From the NCBI RefSeq assembly GCF_018603905.1, contig NZ_JAHFZZ010000017.1, forward strand, positions 171,820-235,819: 64,000 bases of DNA, given 5' to 3'. Below the pieces are notes generated by a model. That model searched no databases, was not told the DNA's origin, and saw only the letters and a list, made by a program, of their open reading frames with translations. This DNA is from Nonomuraea sp. NEAU-A123 (lineage in GTDB: Bacteria > Actinomycetota > Actinomycetes > Streptosporangiales > Streptosporangiaceae). The translations under genes were made by a program, and so were the position numbers. Position 1 is the stretch's first letter; each line of letters starts with the position of its first letter. This document shows, piece by piece, positions 51,198 to 60,610 of the stretch.

Positions 51198-52327
51198 GGC
51201 CGGCCTCGCTTCCGGCGGCTTCGGGGGCCGAGGTCGGGTGTCTTGTAGGTGACCAGAGGGATCGTGGTGGCCACGGGCGTGGCCAGGTCATGGTCGACGA
51301 GGTCGGCGATTACCTGTTCGATGCGCTTGTAGGCCGTTGGTGCCTCCTCGAAGAGCAGTTGGCGGTCACCGCACACCACCAGCGATCCCATCGGTGTGCG
51401 GCGCAGCTCCTCGACCGTGTGCTTGGCCCGGCCCCGGCGCAGGGCGTCGGCACGCGACATCTTGCGGCCCGCGCCGTGCGCCACGGAATGGTTGGCGTCC
51501 GGCCCGGCGTGGGCGGCCACGAGATAGGAAGGGGTGCCTCGCGTACCGGCGATGAGCACGTCGCGGCCGTCACCCGGCGCCGCCCCCTTGCGGTGCAGGT
51601 AGATGCCGTCGCGGATCTCGACCAGGTTGTGGCACTGGTCGACGATCGGTTCGGTGGGCTCGGTACCCAGGGCATGGGCGACCCGGGCGGCCAGCAGCCG
51701 ACGGTTGAGCGATCCCCAGCGTACGGCGTCGTCATGCATCGCCAGGTAGGCGCCGGGATCAGGGGCGGGTCCCGCGCCGTTGACCTCGGTGTGCGCCCGC
51801 AGGATCCGCTCGCCCAGCCCGCGGGAACCGCTGTGGACGATGAGAACCAGGTCCCCGGCGGCGAGTCCGAGACGGCTCGCGTGCCCCGGCTCGAAGACGG
51901 TCCCGATCCGCGCCAGCTCGACGAAGTGGTTGCCCCGGCCGACCGTCCCGAGGCCCTCGACGTGACCCGCGGGAACATCACCCTTGACCACGGCCCAGGC
52001 GGGATCCTCGAGGTCCAGCTCTCGATCGAGATCGGGGAACCGGGCGGCGAGCTTCTCGGGTACGGCGCGCTTCAGCTTGACGGGGAACACGGCGATGCCG
52101 CAACCGATGTCGGACCCCACCAGGAACGGGTACAAGAGGGCCGACGCCATGGCGGCGCCGATGGGGGCGCCCTTGCCGGGGTGCAGGTCCGGCATGCCGG
52201 CTACGTGCATCATGCCGTCGAGGGTGGCCACCTGGTGGCATTGCGCGACGGCATCGGACTCGATCCAGCTTGTGGGGGAGGCGAACACGGTGACGGTGGC
52301 CGGGGTCCGGGTGTCTTGCTGAGACAA
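51194..52327 (-). CDS. rtcB: RtcB-type RNA ligase
   Basis: A 377-residue protein with RtcB signatures: MPDLHPGKGAPIGAAM, GSDIGCGIAVF (metal site with Cys), GRGNHFVELA, HSGSRGLGERIL and the guanylylated-His region SVAHGAGRKMSR. It ligates RNA 2',3'-cyclic phosphate and 5'-OH ends using GTP. The length and the prfH partner indicate the RtcB2 subgroup. Confidence 0.93.
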   Translation of the reverse strand: MSQQDTRTPATVTVFASPTSWIESDAVAQCHQVATLDGMMHVAGMPDLHPGKGAPIGAAMASALLYPFLVGSDIGCGIAVFPVKLKRAVPEKLAARFPDLDRELDLEDPAWAVVKGDVPAGHVEGLGTVGRGNHFVELARIGTVFEPGHASRLGLAAGDLVLIVHSGSRGLGERILRAHTEVNGAGPAPDPGAYLAMHDDAVRWGSLNRRLLAARVAHALGTEPTEPIVDQCHNLVEIRDGIYLHRKGAAPGDGRDVLIAGTRGTPSYLVAAHAGPDANHSVAHGAGRKMSRADALRRGRAKHTVEELRRTPMGSLVVCGDRQLLFEEAPTAYKRIEQVIADLVDHDLATPVATTIPLVTYKTPDLGPRSRRKRGRP

Positions 52328-52678
52328 AGACGCTCTCTTCGCTGAACAGGGTGTGGGCAGGCGGCATTACGGCACGAGCCGACGCCGTGGCATCTCGGGG
52401 TAGCGGGTGCTGTCCGTCAGAGCATCATGGACTCCACATTCCCTGAGCCCTGCCATTCGAGGCAACCGGTTTTCGGCTGTACGGGCTTGCCTGCCTGCAC
52501 CCGCCCGCCCTCAGCCGCGAAATCCGGACACGTCGTATCATTTCCGCCCGAATCGGAATTGCTTTTGTACTTGACGCGCAACGCGTATCACGGTGGCCGG
52601 AACTTTTCTTTCTGGTGCTCCCGTCAGAACGGAAGTTAGCATGCGGTGACTCTGGCCATTCATTCGTTAAGGACAGGT
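52328..52678. other. Divergent intergenic region
   Basis: About 350 bp between rtcB and the small gene at 52679. A possible promoter for the + strand is TTGACG near 52576 with a TATCAC-like -10 about 10 bp on, too close for a standard promoter. Nothing else is clear. Confidence 0.4.
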
Positions 52679-53161
52679 ATGGCGTCGGAATCGGAGAACG
52701 GGCCCGTTCGGCGCTTCGATGACATGGCTCGCGCCATTGTCGCCGAGGTCGCCCCCAAAGAGGCGGAATACTTTCCGGCGATCGCCCAGGCCACCCGGAG
52801 AAACCCTCGGCGAGCCTTCCGCGGCGGCGGTGACGACCTTCTCGGGTTCTCGCTCGCGGACGCGGTGACACTCCTGACTCCCATCGTCCTGACCGTCCTG
52901 ACCGGCGCGGCGACCAACACGCTCACCCAGGCCGTCGAACGTACCTCGAAACAGGTCTCCAAGAGCGTGTGGGACAGGCTCTTCCCTTCGCGCCCGGCGC
53001 CCATTGCCGGCTCCGAGACCGTCGTTCCCGTTCTCGACCCCGCTCAGGTGAAGGAGACCGCGCAGGCTGTCGAGGAGATCGCACTCGCGCTGGGCGTGGA
53101 CAAGGCCACGGCCCTCCGCCTGCGACAGGCGACCTTCGGGCACTTGTCGGGCGAGAGGTGA
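52679..53161 (+). CDS. Small protein coupled to the M48 peptidase
   Basis: 160 residues from the ATG at 52679 (aaggacagg upstream); an earlier start at 52646 lacks such a site. The centre is hydrophobic (ADAVTLLTPIVLTVLTGAA) and is followed by a helical amphipathic segment (ERTSKQVSKSVWDRLFP). The end overlaps the peptidase start (GTGA). Its hydrophobic-then-helical layout resembles the adaptor at 39513. Function unknown. Confidence 0.65.
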   Translation: MASESENGPVRRFDDMARAIVAEVAPKEAEYFPAIAQATRRNPRRAFRGGGDDLLGFSLADAVTLLTPIVLTVLTGAATNTLTQAVERTSKQVSKSVWDRLFPSRPAPIAGSETVVPVLDPAQVKETAQAVEEIALALGVDKATALRLRQATFGHLSGER

Positions 53162-55794
53162 CCGCGGCGGGCGAGATGGTGTCAGGCCGCAGGCTGAACC
53201 CGTTCGCGCTGCCGTCGTCGACGACGTCCCGGTTCCTCATCCTGATCACCGCGACGATCGCCTGCTCCCTCTACCTTGCCCTGTTTCTGTTCGAGCTCCG
53301 GCTGCGCGTCGCCTATCTGCCCGAGCACGTTCGGCACGCGGAGTGCCTGTCATCGCTGCGTTCCGGCGTGCGCTCGGTCGAACCGACCCTGCTCGTGGAC
53401 AGGTACGGCGAATGCACCGCGGGAGTGACGGCGGGCGAGGCACTCCTGCCGATCGGGTCGCTCGTCGTGCCCGCGCTGTTCGCCCTGCTGCTCTACGCGT
53501 TTCACCCGCTGTGGGCGTACCGCCGCGGACTCATGGCCCTCGCGCAGGTGAGCGGCGGCGAAGCCCACGCGGACCTGGTACGCGGGTTCACCTCCATCGC
53601 CGAGGAGGAGGCTCCCGGCAAGAACGTCCGGTTGCTGGTGGATCCGGGAAGGGGAGAAGTCACCGGGCGCGCGCTCGGCCTGCCGCGACGCCACATCGTG
53701 GTGCTGAGCATGGGGCTGGTCCTCGCGCACGCGACGACGCCCGCCATTACCGAGGCGGTCCTGCGGCACGAACTGGCGCACATTCGCAACCGCGACGTCG
53801 GCATCGCGCACTTCACGGTGGCGATCTGGTGGTCGTTCCTGCTGACGGCCTGCGTGCCCGCGCTGGTCGCCACGGCGATCTGGATTCCCGGCGGCCTGCT
53901 TCCGCAGTGCGCCAGGCTGGCGGCGATGACCCTGGTGCTGTGGCTGGCCAGGACCGCGGTGCTTCGCGCCCGCGAGCACCACGCGGACGTCAGGGCGGGC
54001 GACACCGCCGAACGACAGGAGACGATGGCTGCGGCGATCGAGACCGCCTCGTCGAACCGGCGCTACCCGGGGCCGCTGCGCTTCTTCAGCAGTCATCCCG
54101 CCCGGCGATATCGCCTGGCCGTACTGAACGAGCCGGGCAGGCTCCTGCGTCTGGACCAGTGGGAGATGTTCAGCGCGGGGTCGCTGGCGGGCCTGGGTTT
54201 CGCACCCGTCTACCACTCCTATTCCCAGCTCGACATCGAGGGGGTGGTCGACGCCCGCTATTTCACGCCCGGGCTCATGTTCGGGCTGCTCATCTCAGGC
54301 GTCCTTGTCGTGGCCGTCTGGAGGGCGAGTACCGGGCGGCTCGCGGGACAGGGTTCGCGGATGAGTCTGTGGTGGGCCTCGGCCAGCTTCACGGTGGGCG
54401 TCATCGCCGGCCAGTACGCGGCCATGATCCGCGCGGAGGTGTGGATCTGGACCCTCGCCTCCGCGAACCCGCTGATCGGGCTCACCTACTGTCTCGTGCT
54501 TCTGCTGATCATCAGGGCATTCCTCTCCTGGGCCAAGGCTTGCTCCTCGGCCTGGCTGGCCGTCTCCACCCACCCTCGGACGATCACCCTGGCGGCCGTG
54601 GCGGTGTCGGCGGTGGTGATCGGCTCGTGGCTGGGATTCTGGTTCTATGGCATCGCCACCGTCGTCCAGGCCGGTGTCACGTGGGACCTGCTGGTGGTGA
54701 CACTGGTGACGATGGTCAGGTACACCCCACTGGTGCTCACTATCGCGCTGGCCTGCGCCTACCTTGTGGCGGCCGGGACACGAGCGCGGCCGGCACCGGG
54801 GAGCGGCCTGCGGCTTCATCTCGACGACGCCGCGCCCGTCCTGCTCCAGCGCTTGCCCGCCCACCTCGTACGGGCATCCCTGCCGTTCGCCGTGGCCTGC
54901 TGTCTCATGGCGGTGGGCGGTTTCGCGCTGCAACCCATGCTCACCGCGGGCAGCAGGCAGGTGGGTACGGGTCAGTTCCTCGAGGCCGTCTACGTGACCA
55001 TGGGCGTGGCCGTGGGCCTGCTGGCGCTGGCCGCGCTGGCGGCCGGGATCCTGGTCGGCGGCCGCGGCTCGGGAACGTGGGCCGTGGCTCATGCGGGGGT
55101 CATGCTCCTGGCGGCGGTCGTTCCGATGGCTCTGGTGATCCTCGGCCATGTCGCCGTGGCCGAATGCGGGTGGGAGCGGGCGGGCGCCTGCTTCGCGCAG
55201 GGCGCGCCGCTCCAGGTGACGATCGGCAACTACGCCACGCTCACGTACACGTACGCGATCTACCCCTGTCTTCTGCTCGCCGGGTGCGGCAGCCTCCTCA
55301 GAGCCCGGAGGCGACCGCCCGTCCCCGAACCGCGTCGGGGCGTCAACCGCCCGGTCGTGGCGAGCGCGACGATCGTGATAACGCTCGCCTTGGCGGCCGG
55401 CGTCTACGGCGCCCTGCTGAACTGGCGGCTGACCGTCGGGGCCATCCCCGCGGCGCGCATGACCTGGCAGCGGCCGGTCATGGAGGCGGCCAACCAGCCG
55501 ATCAAGCCGGGCTCGGTTCCGCAGCTCGACGCCTGCCGCTACGCCTTGGGCGTGTTCGCCAGCCCGGGAGTGCGCGACGCGCTCAACACCGACCAGCGCT
55601 ACTACGTGCTGGCGGCCGGGCTCATCAACCGTGTCGCCTCGTCCGACGACCCCGCCCTGCGGGCGATGGCCCAGGCCGGATACGTCTGGCTGGACAGGGG
55701 TCGCGCGGACATGGTCACCAAAGTGGTCAGCAGAGTGCTGCACTACTGCGTGCTCGTCGGGGGCGAACACCAGGTCGATCTGCAGGCGAGCTAG
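53158..55794 (+). CDS. Large membrane-embedded M48 family metallopeptidase
   Basis: About 878 residues from a GTG overlapping the previous stop (an ATG 6 codons on is possible). Two N-terminal helices and an M48 catalytic core follow: HELAH at about 204-208 and the downstream EHHAD near 272 (third zinc ligand). The remainder, about 370-770, has many further hydrophobic helices, then a soluble tail. M48 enzymes of the HtpX/Ste24 type cleave membrane proteins; this one is much longer than HtpX (about 290). It is convergent with the next gene. Confidence 0.82.
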   Translation: MTAAGEMVSGRRLNPFALPSSTTSRFLILITATIACSLYLALFLFELRLRVAYLPEHVRHAECLSSLRSGVRSVEPTLLVDRYGECTAGVTAGEALLPIGSLVVPALFALLLYAFHPLWAYRRGLMALAQVSGGEAHADLVRGFTSIAEEEAPGKNVRLLVDPGRGEVTGRALGLPRRHIVVLSMGLVLAHATTPAITEAVLRHELAHIRNRDVGIAHFTVAIWWSFLLTACVPALVATAIWIPGGLLPQCARLAAMTLVLWLARTAVLRAREHHADVRAGDTAERQETMAAAIETASSNRRYPGPLRFFSSHPARRYRLAVLNEPGRLLRLDQWEMFSAGSLAGLGFAPVYHSYSQLDIEGVVDARYFTPGLMFGLLISGVLVVAVWRASTGRLAGQGSRMSLWWASASFTVGVIAGQYAAMIRAEVWIWTLASANPLIGLTYCLVLLLIIRAFLSWAKACSSAWLAVSTHPRTITLAAVAVSAVVIGSWLGFWFYGIATVVQAGVTWDLLVVTLVTMVRYTPLVLTIALACAYLVAAGTRARPAPGSGLRLHLDDAAPVLLQRLPAHLVRASLPFAVACCLMAVGGFALQPMLTAGSRQVGTGQFLEAVYVTMGVAVGLLALAALAAGILVGGRGSGTWAVAHAGVMLLAAVVPMALVILGHVAVAECGWERAGACFAQGAPLQVTIGNYATLTYTYAIYPCLLLAGCGSLLRARRRPPVPEPRRGVNRPVVASATIVITLALAAGVYGALLNWRLTVGAIPAARMTWQRPVMEAANQPIKPGSVPQLDACRYALGVFASPGVRDALNTDQRYYVLAAGLINRVASSDDPALRAMAQAGYVWLDRGRADMVTKVVSRVLHYCVLVGGEHQVDLQAS

Positions 55795-56441
55795 GCCAGG
55801 CACGCCCTGACGCCGTACCGGACGCCGGTGTTGAACGCGTTGATCCGTTCGGTGGCGCTGCCGTGATCGCGCGGGTTCGTCCACGGCGTGTCACCCGACA
55901 GCCCCCGCAGCGTCGCCGCGATCTCTCGGTTGTCGCCCCGCTCCCACGTCAGCGTGCCGTCCCTCGACGCCCCCGCGAGTGCCGCCCCTCCCATGCAGTC
56001 CGCCTGCAGTTCGACCTGCGCCGCCAGATATCTGAACGGCATACGATTCTGGACGGCGTGGCTCCATTCATGTGAGATGACCTGGTACACCAGCCCGTCG
56101 CCGTAGGTGTAGCTCATCCTCATCAGGTTGATGTCCCAGGCGATGAAATGCTGGGTCATGCAGTAGGAGGCGTTGTAGGGCAGCATCTTGTGTCCCGAGC
56201 ACGCAGGCCGGTTCGGGTCGCGCCCGTCGTAGGAACCCAGGACGCGGGGCGGCGAATATCTCCCGGGGAAGTAATCCGACCAGTGATCTGACCAGAATCG
56301 ATGGACCGCGTAGACGGCCGTCCCGATGTCCTGCTGGAGGCTGTCGACTTTCACCGCCGCCTCGGCTCCGCTCACGCCTCCTCCGCCGATCCACGTGACG
56401 GCGAGAATGGTCACCACGACCAGTCGTGAACGCGCTGACAT
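55791..56441 (-). CDS. Secreted neutral zinc metallopeptidase
   Basis: A 216-residue protein with a signal peptide (to about residue 28). HEWSH at 124-128 gives an HExxH zinc site, with ELQADCMGG downstream as in the YpfJ-type neutral zinc peptidase family. Three or more Cys suggest disulphides. Its stop overlaps that of the M48 gene on the other strand. Confidence 0.85.
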   Translation of the reverse strand: MSARSRLVVVTILAVTWIGGGGVSGAEAAVKVDSLQQDIGTAVYAVHRFWSDHWSDYFPGRYSPPRVLGSYDGRDPNRPACSGHKMLPYNASYCMTQHFIAWDINLMRMSYTYGDGLVYQVISHEWSHAVQNRMPFRYLAAQVELQADCMGGAALAGASRDGTLTWERGDNREIAATLRGLSGDTPWTNPRDHGSATERINAFNTGVRYGVRACLA

Positions 56442-56809
56442 GGAGCCCCCATTTGTTGGTTGTTCGCTTCCGGCAGGCTCCGAACGATAAACGCGCGCAT
56501 TCGCCGTGAATAGTCGCCGCTACCGAAACATCACCGTCGCCCTCGCCGACGGGCGGGCGGGCGTCAAAGGAAATGCCATGCGGCGGTGTAGTGGGTTCAT
56601 CGTCGGTTTGTGACCTGCTCTCGTACCTACGATCTGATCGTGTCCTGGGATGCGGAGCTGACCGAGGGGATCGCTGGGCTGATGTTCACCCGGCCTGAGC
56701 CGCGCGCGGACGCGCCGAACGCATCGTCCGGGTCGATGCTCGGCCGATCAGCCCGCGGCTGATACCAAATCTCTGAAGCAGATCGGCACTCATGTGGCGT
56801 GGATTCGGT
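56442..56809. other. Intergenic region with a possible transposase remnant
   Basis: About 370 bp. On the + strand near 56640-56720 a short run reads WDAELTEGIAGLMFTRPEPRA, resembling the N-terminus of IS701-type transposases; it quickly loses similarity. No intact gene. Confidence 0.35.
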
Positions 56810-57352
56810 TCAGGCCTGTCGGGGGGAGCGGATCAGTAGGGTGGCCAGCGCTTCGTCTGGGCCGACAGTGCTGTAGATGTGTGGGACGTCGGCTTGCCAG
56901 GAGATGTGCTCGCCTGGCGCGGCCAGCAGGGGGGCGTCGGCCGGGCCGGCGCGCAGCACGCCCGCGTGGACCGTGACGTGTTCGGTCACGCCGGGGGCGT
57001 GGGGTGGCGAGTGTTGCACGATGCCGGGGCGGACGCGCATGCGCAGCAACTCGAACGTTGCGGTCGGCTCCTCGAAGACCTCCAGCAGTGTGGCCGTTAC
57101 GGCGGCGCCGGGCACGTGGACTGCCTCTGTGGGCGGTGCGCCGGGCTCCAGAACCAGGGCCGTCAACGGTAGGCCCAAGGCTCCCGCCACCGCGTAGAGC
57201 GTCTCCAGCGTCGGGTTGCGGGTGCCCAGTTCCAGGCCGGACAGGGTGGCCTTGCCGATGCCGGCGCTGCGGGCCAGCGCCGACAGGGAGATGCCGCGGG
57301 CCTCCCGCAATCGCCGCAGCCGGCTCCCGATATCCGTGTCACGGCCGTTCAC
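56810..57352 (-). CDS. XRE-cupin transcriptional regulator
   Basis: A 180-residue protein: helix-turn-helix at about 8-62 (ISLSALARSAGIGKATLSGLELG) and a C-terminal cupin (about 90-175). It is divergent from a BenE-type transporter, with an 8-4-8 palindrome between them, so it most likely regulates that gene and itself in response to a small ligand. Confidence 0.9.
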   Translation of the reverse strand: MNGRDTDIGSRLRRLREARGISLSALARSAGIGKATLSGLELGTRNPTLETLYAVAGALGLPLTALVLEPGAPPTEAVHVPGAAVTATLLEVFEEPTATFELLRMRVRPGIVQHSPPHAPGVTEHVTVHAGVLRAGPADAPLLAAPGEHISWQADVPHIYSTVGPDEALATLLIRSPRQA

Positions 57353-57410
57353 CCGGCAATCCTTGCATTCCGCCGCCGGGCTTGTCCCGCGGTGGCCACA
57401 TGGCTATGGT

Positions 57411-57430
57411 TCGTTCCGCAAACGGAACGA
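57411..57430. promoter_or_regulatory. Operator-like palindrome between XRE-cupin and BenE genes
   Basis: TCGTTCCG and CGGAACGA match perfectly over 8 bp around the spacer CAAA. It lies 58 bp upstream of the XRE-cupin start and 21 bp upstream of the BenE start, overlapping the expected promoters of both. Confidence 0.65.
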
Positions 57431-57451
57431 TTGCGAGTCTGAGGGGTTGGC

Positions 57452-58690
57452 GTGCGGGTGCAGGCTGTCATGGCGGGGCTGGTCAGCGCGGTGGTCGGCT
57501 ACGCCAGTTCGTTCACCGTCGTGCTCGCCGGGCTGCGTGCCGTCGGGGCGACGCCGGGGCAGGCCGCGTCCGGGCTGCTCGCCCTCTGCTGCGGCATCGG
57601 GGCGGCGGCGCTCTTCCTTGGGCTGCGGTACCGCATGCCGATCAGCATCGCCTGGTCTACCCCCGGCGCGGCGCTGCTGGTGGCTACCGGTCCTGTGTCC
57701 GGCGGCTTCCCGGCCGCGGTCGGCGCGTTCATCGTCTGCGCCGGGCTCATCGTCCTCGCCGGCCTGTCGCCTTGGCCGGCCCGGGCGATCGCCGCCATCC
57801 CGCGTCCGATCGCCGGTGCCATGCTGGCGGGCGTCATCCTCAGCCTGTGCACCGCACCGGTCCGTGCCGTCGTCGACATCCCGCTGTTGGCCGTGCCCGT
57901 CGTCCTAACCTGGGCGGTGTTGCAGCGGTACCTGCGGAAGTGGGCAGTTCCGGGCGCGCTCGTCGTGGCGATCATCGCCATCGCGGTGCACGGGCCCAGC
58001 AACGGCCTGTCCGGCGCGGCGCTGCGGCCCGCAGTCGAGCTGACCACTCCGACGCTGAACCCGTCCGTAGTGGTGAGCATCGCCATCCCGCTGTTTCTCG
58101 TCACCATGGCCGCGCAGAACGTCCCCGGTATGGCGGTCATGGCGACATACGGGTACATGCCGCCCCTGCGCCCGGTCCTCGTCGCGACCGGCCTGGCGAG
58201 CGCCGCGGCGGCGCCGTTCGGCGGTCACGCCGTCAACCTGGCCGCGATCACCGCAGCGCTGACCGCCGGCCCGGACACCCACCCTGACCCCGGCCGCCGG
58301 TGGATCGCGACGGTGGCCCTCGGCGCAGGGCAACTGACGCTCGGCCTCGGCGCCGGCCTGGCCATGGCTCTGGTGCTGCTGTCCCCACCCGTGCTGGTCA
58401 CCGCAGTGGCCGGCCTCGCCTTGCTGTCGGCGCTCGGCTCGTCGCTGGCCAGCGCGGTGACCGAGCCGGAGGGACGGGAGGCCGCGGTGGTCACTTTCGT
58501 GGTCACCGCGTCGGGGATGACGATCCTGAGCATCGGCGCGGCGTTCTGGGGCCTGGTCGCGGGCGGCCTGACCGCCCTCCTGCTACACAGGCGACCACCG
58601 TTGGAGCGGCGATCGTCATCCACCGCGGAAGCCGGGGCGGAACGTCCCGAGGGCCGGGTGGCTGATATGTCGGCCGATCAGCCGTCGTAG
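57452..58690 (+). CDS. BenE family transporter
   Basis: A 412-residue protein, GTG start after gagggg. About 11-12 membrane helices; the BenE family pattern includes PISIAWSTPGAALL near the N-terminus and the conserved AQNVPGMAVM, followed by GGHAVNLAAITAAL. BenE members are proton symporters for benzoate or other aromatic or small acids; the substrate here is unknown. Likely controlled by the divergent XRE-cupin regulator. Confidence 0.9.
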   Translation: MRVQAVMAGLVSAVVGYASSFTVVLAGLRAVGATPGQAASGLLALCCGIGAAALFLGLRYRMPISIAWSTPGAALLVATGPVSGGFPAAVGAFIVCAGLIVLAGLSPWPARAIAAIPRPIAGAMLAGVILSLCTAPVRAVVDIPLLAVPVVLTWAVLQRYLRKWAVPGALVVAIIAIAVHGPSNGLSGAALRPAVELTTPTLNPSVVVSIAIPLFLVTMAAQNVPGMAVMATYGYMPPLRPVLVATGLASAAAAPFGGHAVNLAAITAALTAGPDTHPDPGRRWIATVALGAGQLTLGLGAGLAMALVLLSPPVLVTAVAGLALLSALGSSLASAVTEPEGREAAVVTFVVTASGMTILSIGAAFWGLVAGGLTALLLHRRPPLERRSSSTAEAGAERPEGRVADMSADQPS

Positions 58691-59047
58691 TGGAAGTGGT
58701 GGTGCCCTTCAAGGCGGCCAAGCAATCGAAACGACGGCCTGGGCAAGCTGCTTGTCGGTTCGACGACCGAGCGCTGGTGGCCATTCGGGACTGCCGAGTG
58801 TCGCAAATACGAGATGGAGCACAACTCGTTCGGAGACTATGAGTGGCGGTGGTCCTCCGGGGCGCCGAGGACCGAGATGGCATCCCCGTCGCCCAGGCCC
58901 CACACCTGGTGGTCGCCCTCTGCCGCGGACGTCGAACAGTGGCGGTTGCCCTGGTAGGTGGCCGAGGATCGAAACAAGCCCCTGATTCCCTTGATCAAGG
59001 CCACGGCTGCGTGAGCTCGGCCGTGCGCCGGTCTGTGTCCAGTTGCC
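58691..59047. other. Gene-poor stretch before the excisionase/integrase
   Basis: About 360 bp. Open frames are present but contain no recognised family; one + strand run (to about 58958) is Trp/Arg-rich (EHNSFGDYEWRWSSG) and may be a degraded gene. Confidence 0.4.
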
Positions 59048-59117
59048 GAACCTCGAACTCCGCGTCTGGCGGAGCGACTTCATGGCCTGGCTCGACTCGC
59101 GACGGGAGGCGGCGTGA
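59048..59117 (+). pseudogene. C-terminal remnant of an excisionase gene
   Basis: A short run reads QLPNLELRVWRSDFMAWLDSRREAA and then TGA, the typical end of MerR-like excisionases (quoted here in parts: LELRVWRSDF, AWLDSRREAA). The DNA-binding N-terminus is absent. The stop overlaps the integrase GTG (GTGA), showing the original xis-int coupling. Confidence 0.6.
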
Positions 59118-60478
59118 ACACCACCTACTACGTGCAGCTCGGCCAGATACAGCAGCGTTCCAACCGCGGCACGCCCGCCTACATCGCCCGCTGGCGAGTG
59201 GCAGGCAAGGACAAGTCCAAGACCTTCCGGACTAAAGGGCTGGCCAACGCCTTCATGTCCGACCTGCGCCAGGCGACCAAGATGGGGGAGGAGTTCGACG
59301 TTGCCACTGGTCTGCCGGTGTCGATGCTCGCGAGTGAGTCCTCCGGACCGTCGTTCCTGGATTTCGCCCAAGCGTACGTTCTCCGGCGGTGGAACACCTC
59401 GGCGGCCCGCACCCGCGAAACAGACGCGTACGCGCTCCTGACGTTGGTGCCTGCCTTGGTGGCCGACGCGCCCCGCCGTCCCACCACGGAGGACCTGCGC
59501 GAGATCCTCAAGATTCACGTTCTGCTCCCAGAGAGCAGGCGTGCCGACCTGACGACGAGCCAAGCTGCGGCGTTGAGCTGGTTGGAGAGGGCGTCTCTTC
59601 CTCTTGCGGTACTTGGTGAGGCGCATGTCCTTCGTACGGCTCTTGATGCTATCTCGGTCACCTTCGCCGGTTTCCCGGCGGGCGCGAACACGGTACGGCG
59701 TAAGCGCCCCGTGCTCCATCACCTGTTGGAGCACGCGGTAGAGCAGAAGGTGTTCAGCAGCAACCCGCTGGACGAGATCAAATGGACGGTGCCAAGAGCT
59801 GTGACGGTCGTCGATCCGCGCACGGTGGTCAATCCGGTCCAAGCGCGGCAACTCCTCGACGCCGTGCCCAAGGTGGGTCGCAAGCGCGGTCCCCGGCTCA
59901 AGGCGCTGTTCGCCTGCATCTACTACGCCGCGCTCCGGCCGGAGGAGGCGGCGGACCTGCGGCTGAGGAACTGCACCTTGCCTGAGACGGGCTGGGGCCT
60001 GATCGTCCTGGAAAAGGCGCGGCCCCAGGCAACGAAGCGCTGGACCAACTCCGGCGAGACCCACGAGTCGCGCAGCCTGAAGCACCGCGCGGACAAAGAG
60101 ACACCAGAGATCCCGATCCCACCCGTCCTGGTCGCCATGCTCCGCGAGCACATCGCTGAGTTCGGGGCGGCCAAGGACGGCAGAATCTTCAGCACAGGCA
60201 CCGGCGGCAGCTACTCCAGCTCGGCGCACTCCTACGTCTGGCAGGAAGCCCGCAAGCTCGCCCTAGCCCCGGAACAGGCCGTCTCATCGCTGGCTGCTCG
60301 ACCCTACGACCTCCGCCACACGGCGGTCTCGCTCTGGCTGAACGTGGGGGTCCCGGCTCCCGAGGTCGCCAAGCGGGCCGGTCACAGCGTTGACGTCCTG
60401 TTGCGGGTCTACGCCAAGTGCATCGACGGCCAGCAAGAGCAGGTCAACAGCAAAATCAACAACGCCTTGGACCTATAG
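59114..60478 (+). CDS. Tyrosine recombinase/integrase
   Basis: A 454-residue phage-type integrase with an intact catalytic set: R275 (YAALRPEEAADLR), R401-H402 (YDLRHTAVSLW), the GH at 423-424 and Y433 (RVYAKCIDG). N-terminal AP2-like arm-binding and core-binding domains precede. It is coupled to an excisionase remnant. No tRNA lies adjacent, so its attachment site is not obvious. Confidence 0.92.
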   Translation: MNTTYYVQLGQIQQRSNRGTPAYIARWRVAGKDKSKTFRTKGLANAFMSDLRQATKMGEEFDVATGLPVSMLASESSGPSFLDFAQAYVLRRWNTSAARTRETDAYALLTLVPALVADAPRRPTTEDLREILKIHVLLPESRRADLTTSQAAALSWLERASLPLAVLGEAHVLRTALDAISVTFAGFPAGANTVRRKRPVLHHLLEHAVEQKVFSSNPLDEIKWTVPRAVTVVDPRTVVNPVQARQLLDAVPKVGRKRGPRLKALFACIYYAALRPEEAADLRLRNCTLPETGWGLIVLEKARPQATKRWTNSGETHESRSLKHRADKETPEIPIPPVLVAMLREHIAEFGAAKDGRIFSTGTGGSYSSSAHSYVWQEARKLALAPEQAVSSLAARPYDLRHTAVSLWLNVGVPAPEVAKRAGHSVDVLLRVYAKCIDGQQEQVNSKINNALDL

Positions 60479-60494
60479 CCACATTTATCCATCT

Positions 60495-60520
60495 CCGGCC
60501 CTGGTTGTTTCCGGGGCCGG
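60495..60520 (+). terminator. Terminator hairpin after the integrase
   Basis: CCGGCCC and GGGCCGG pair over 7 bp, 16 nt after the integrase stop, followed by TTCGTCTT. A plausible intrinsic terminator. Confidence 0.6.
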
Positions 60521-60610
60521 TTCGTCTTGCACTGCTCTCTTGCCGAGTCGTTTCCGCTGCGTGGCTGCGCTGAGGCACGCTGGCAGGCAAGGCAGTGAGT
60601 AGAGAGGATC

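Noticed and set aside
53343..56075. Long + strand frame (910 codons)
   Set aside because: Out-of-frame shadow of the M48 peptidase gene; Arg/Gly/Pro-rich without domains.
58709..60229. Long - strand frame (506 codons)
   Set aside because: Antisense to the integrase, whose catalytic residues are all present.
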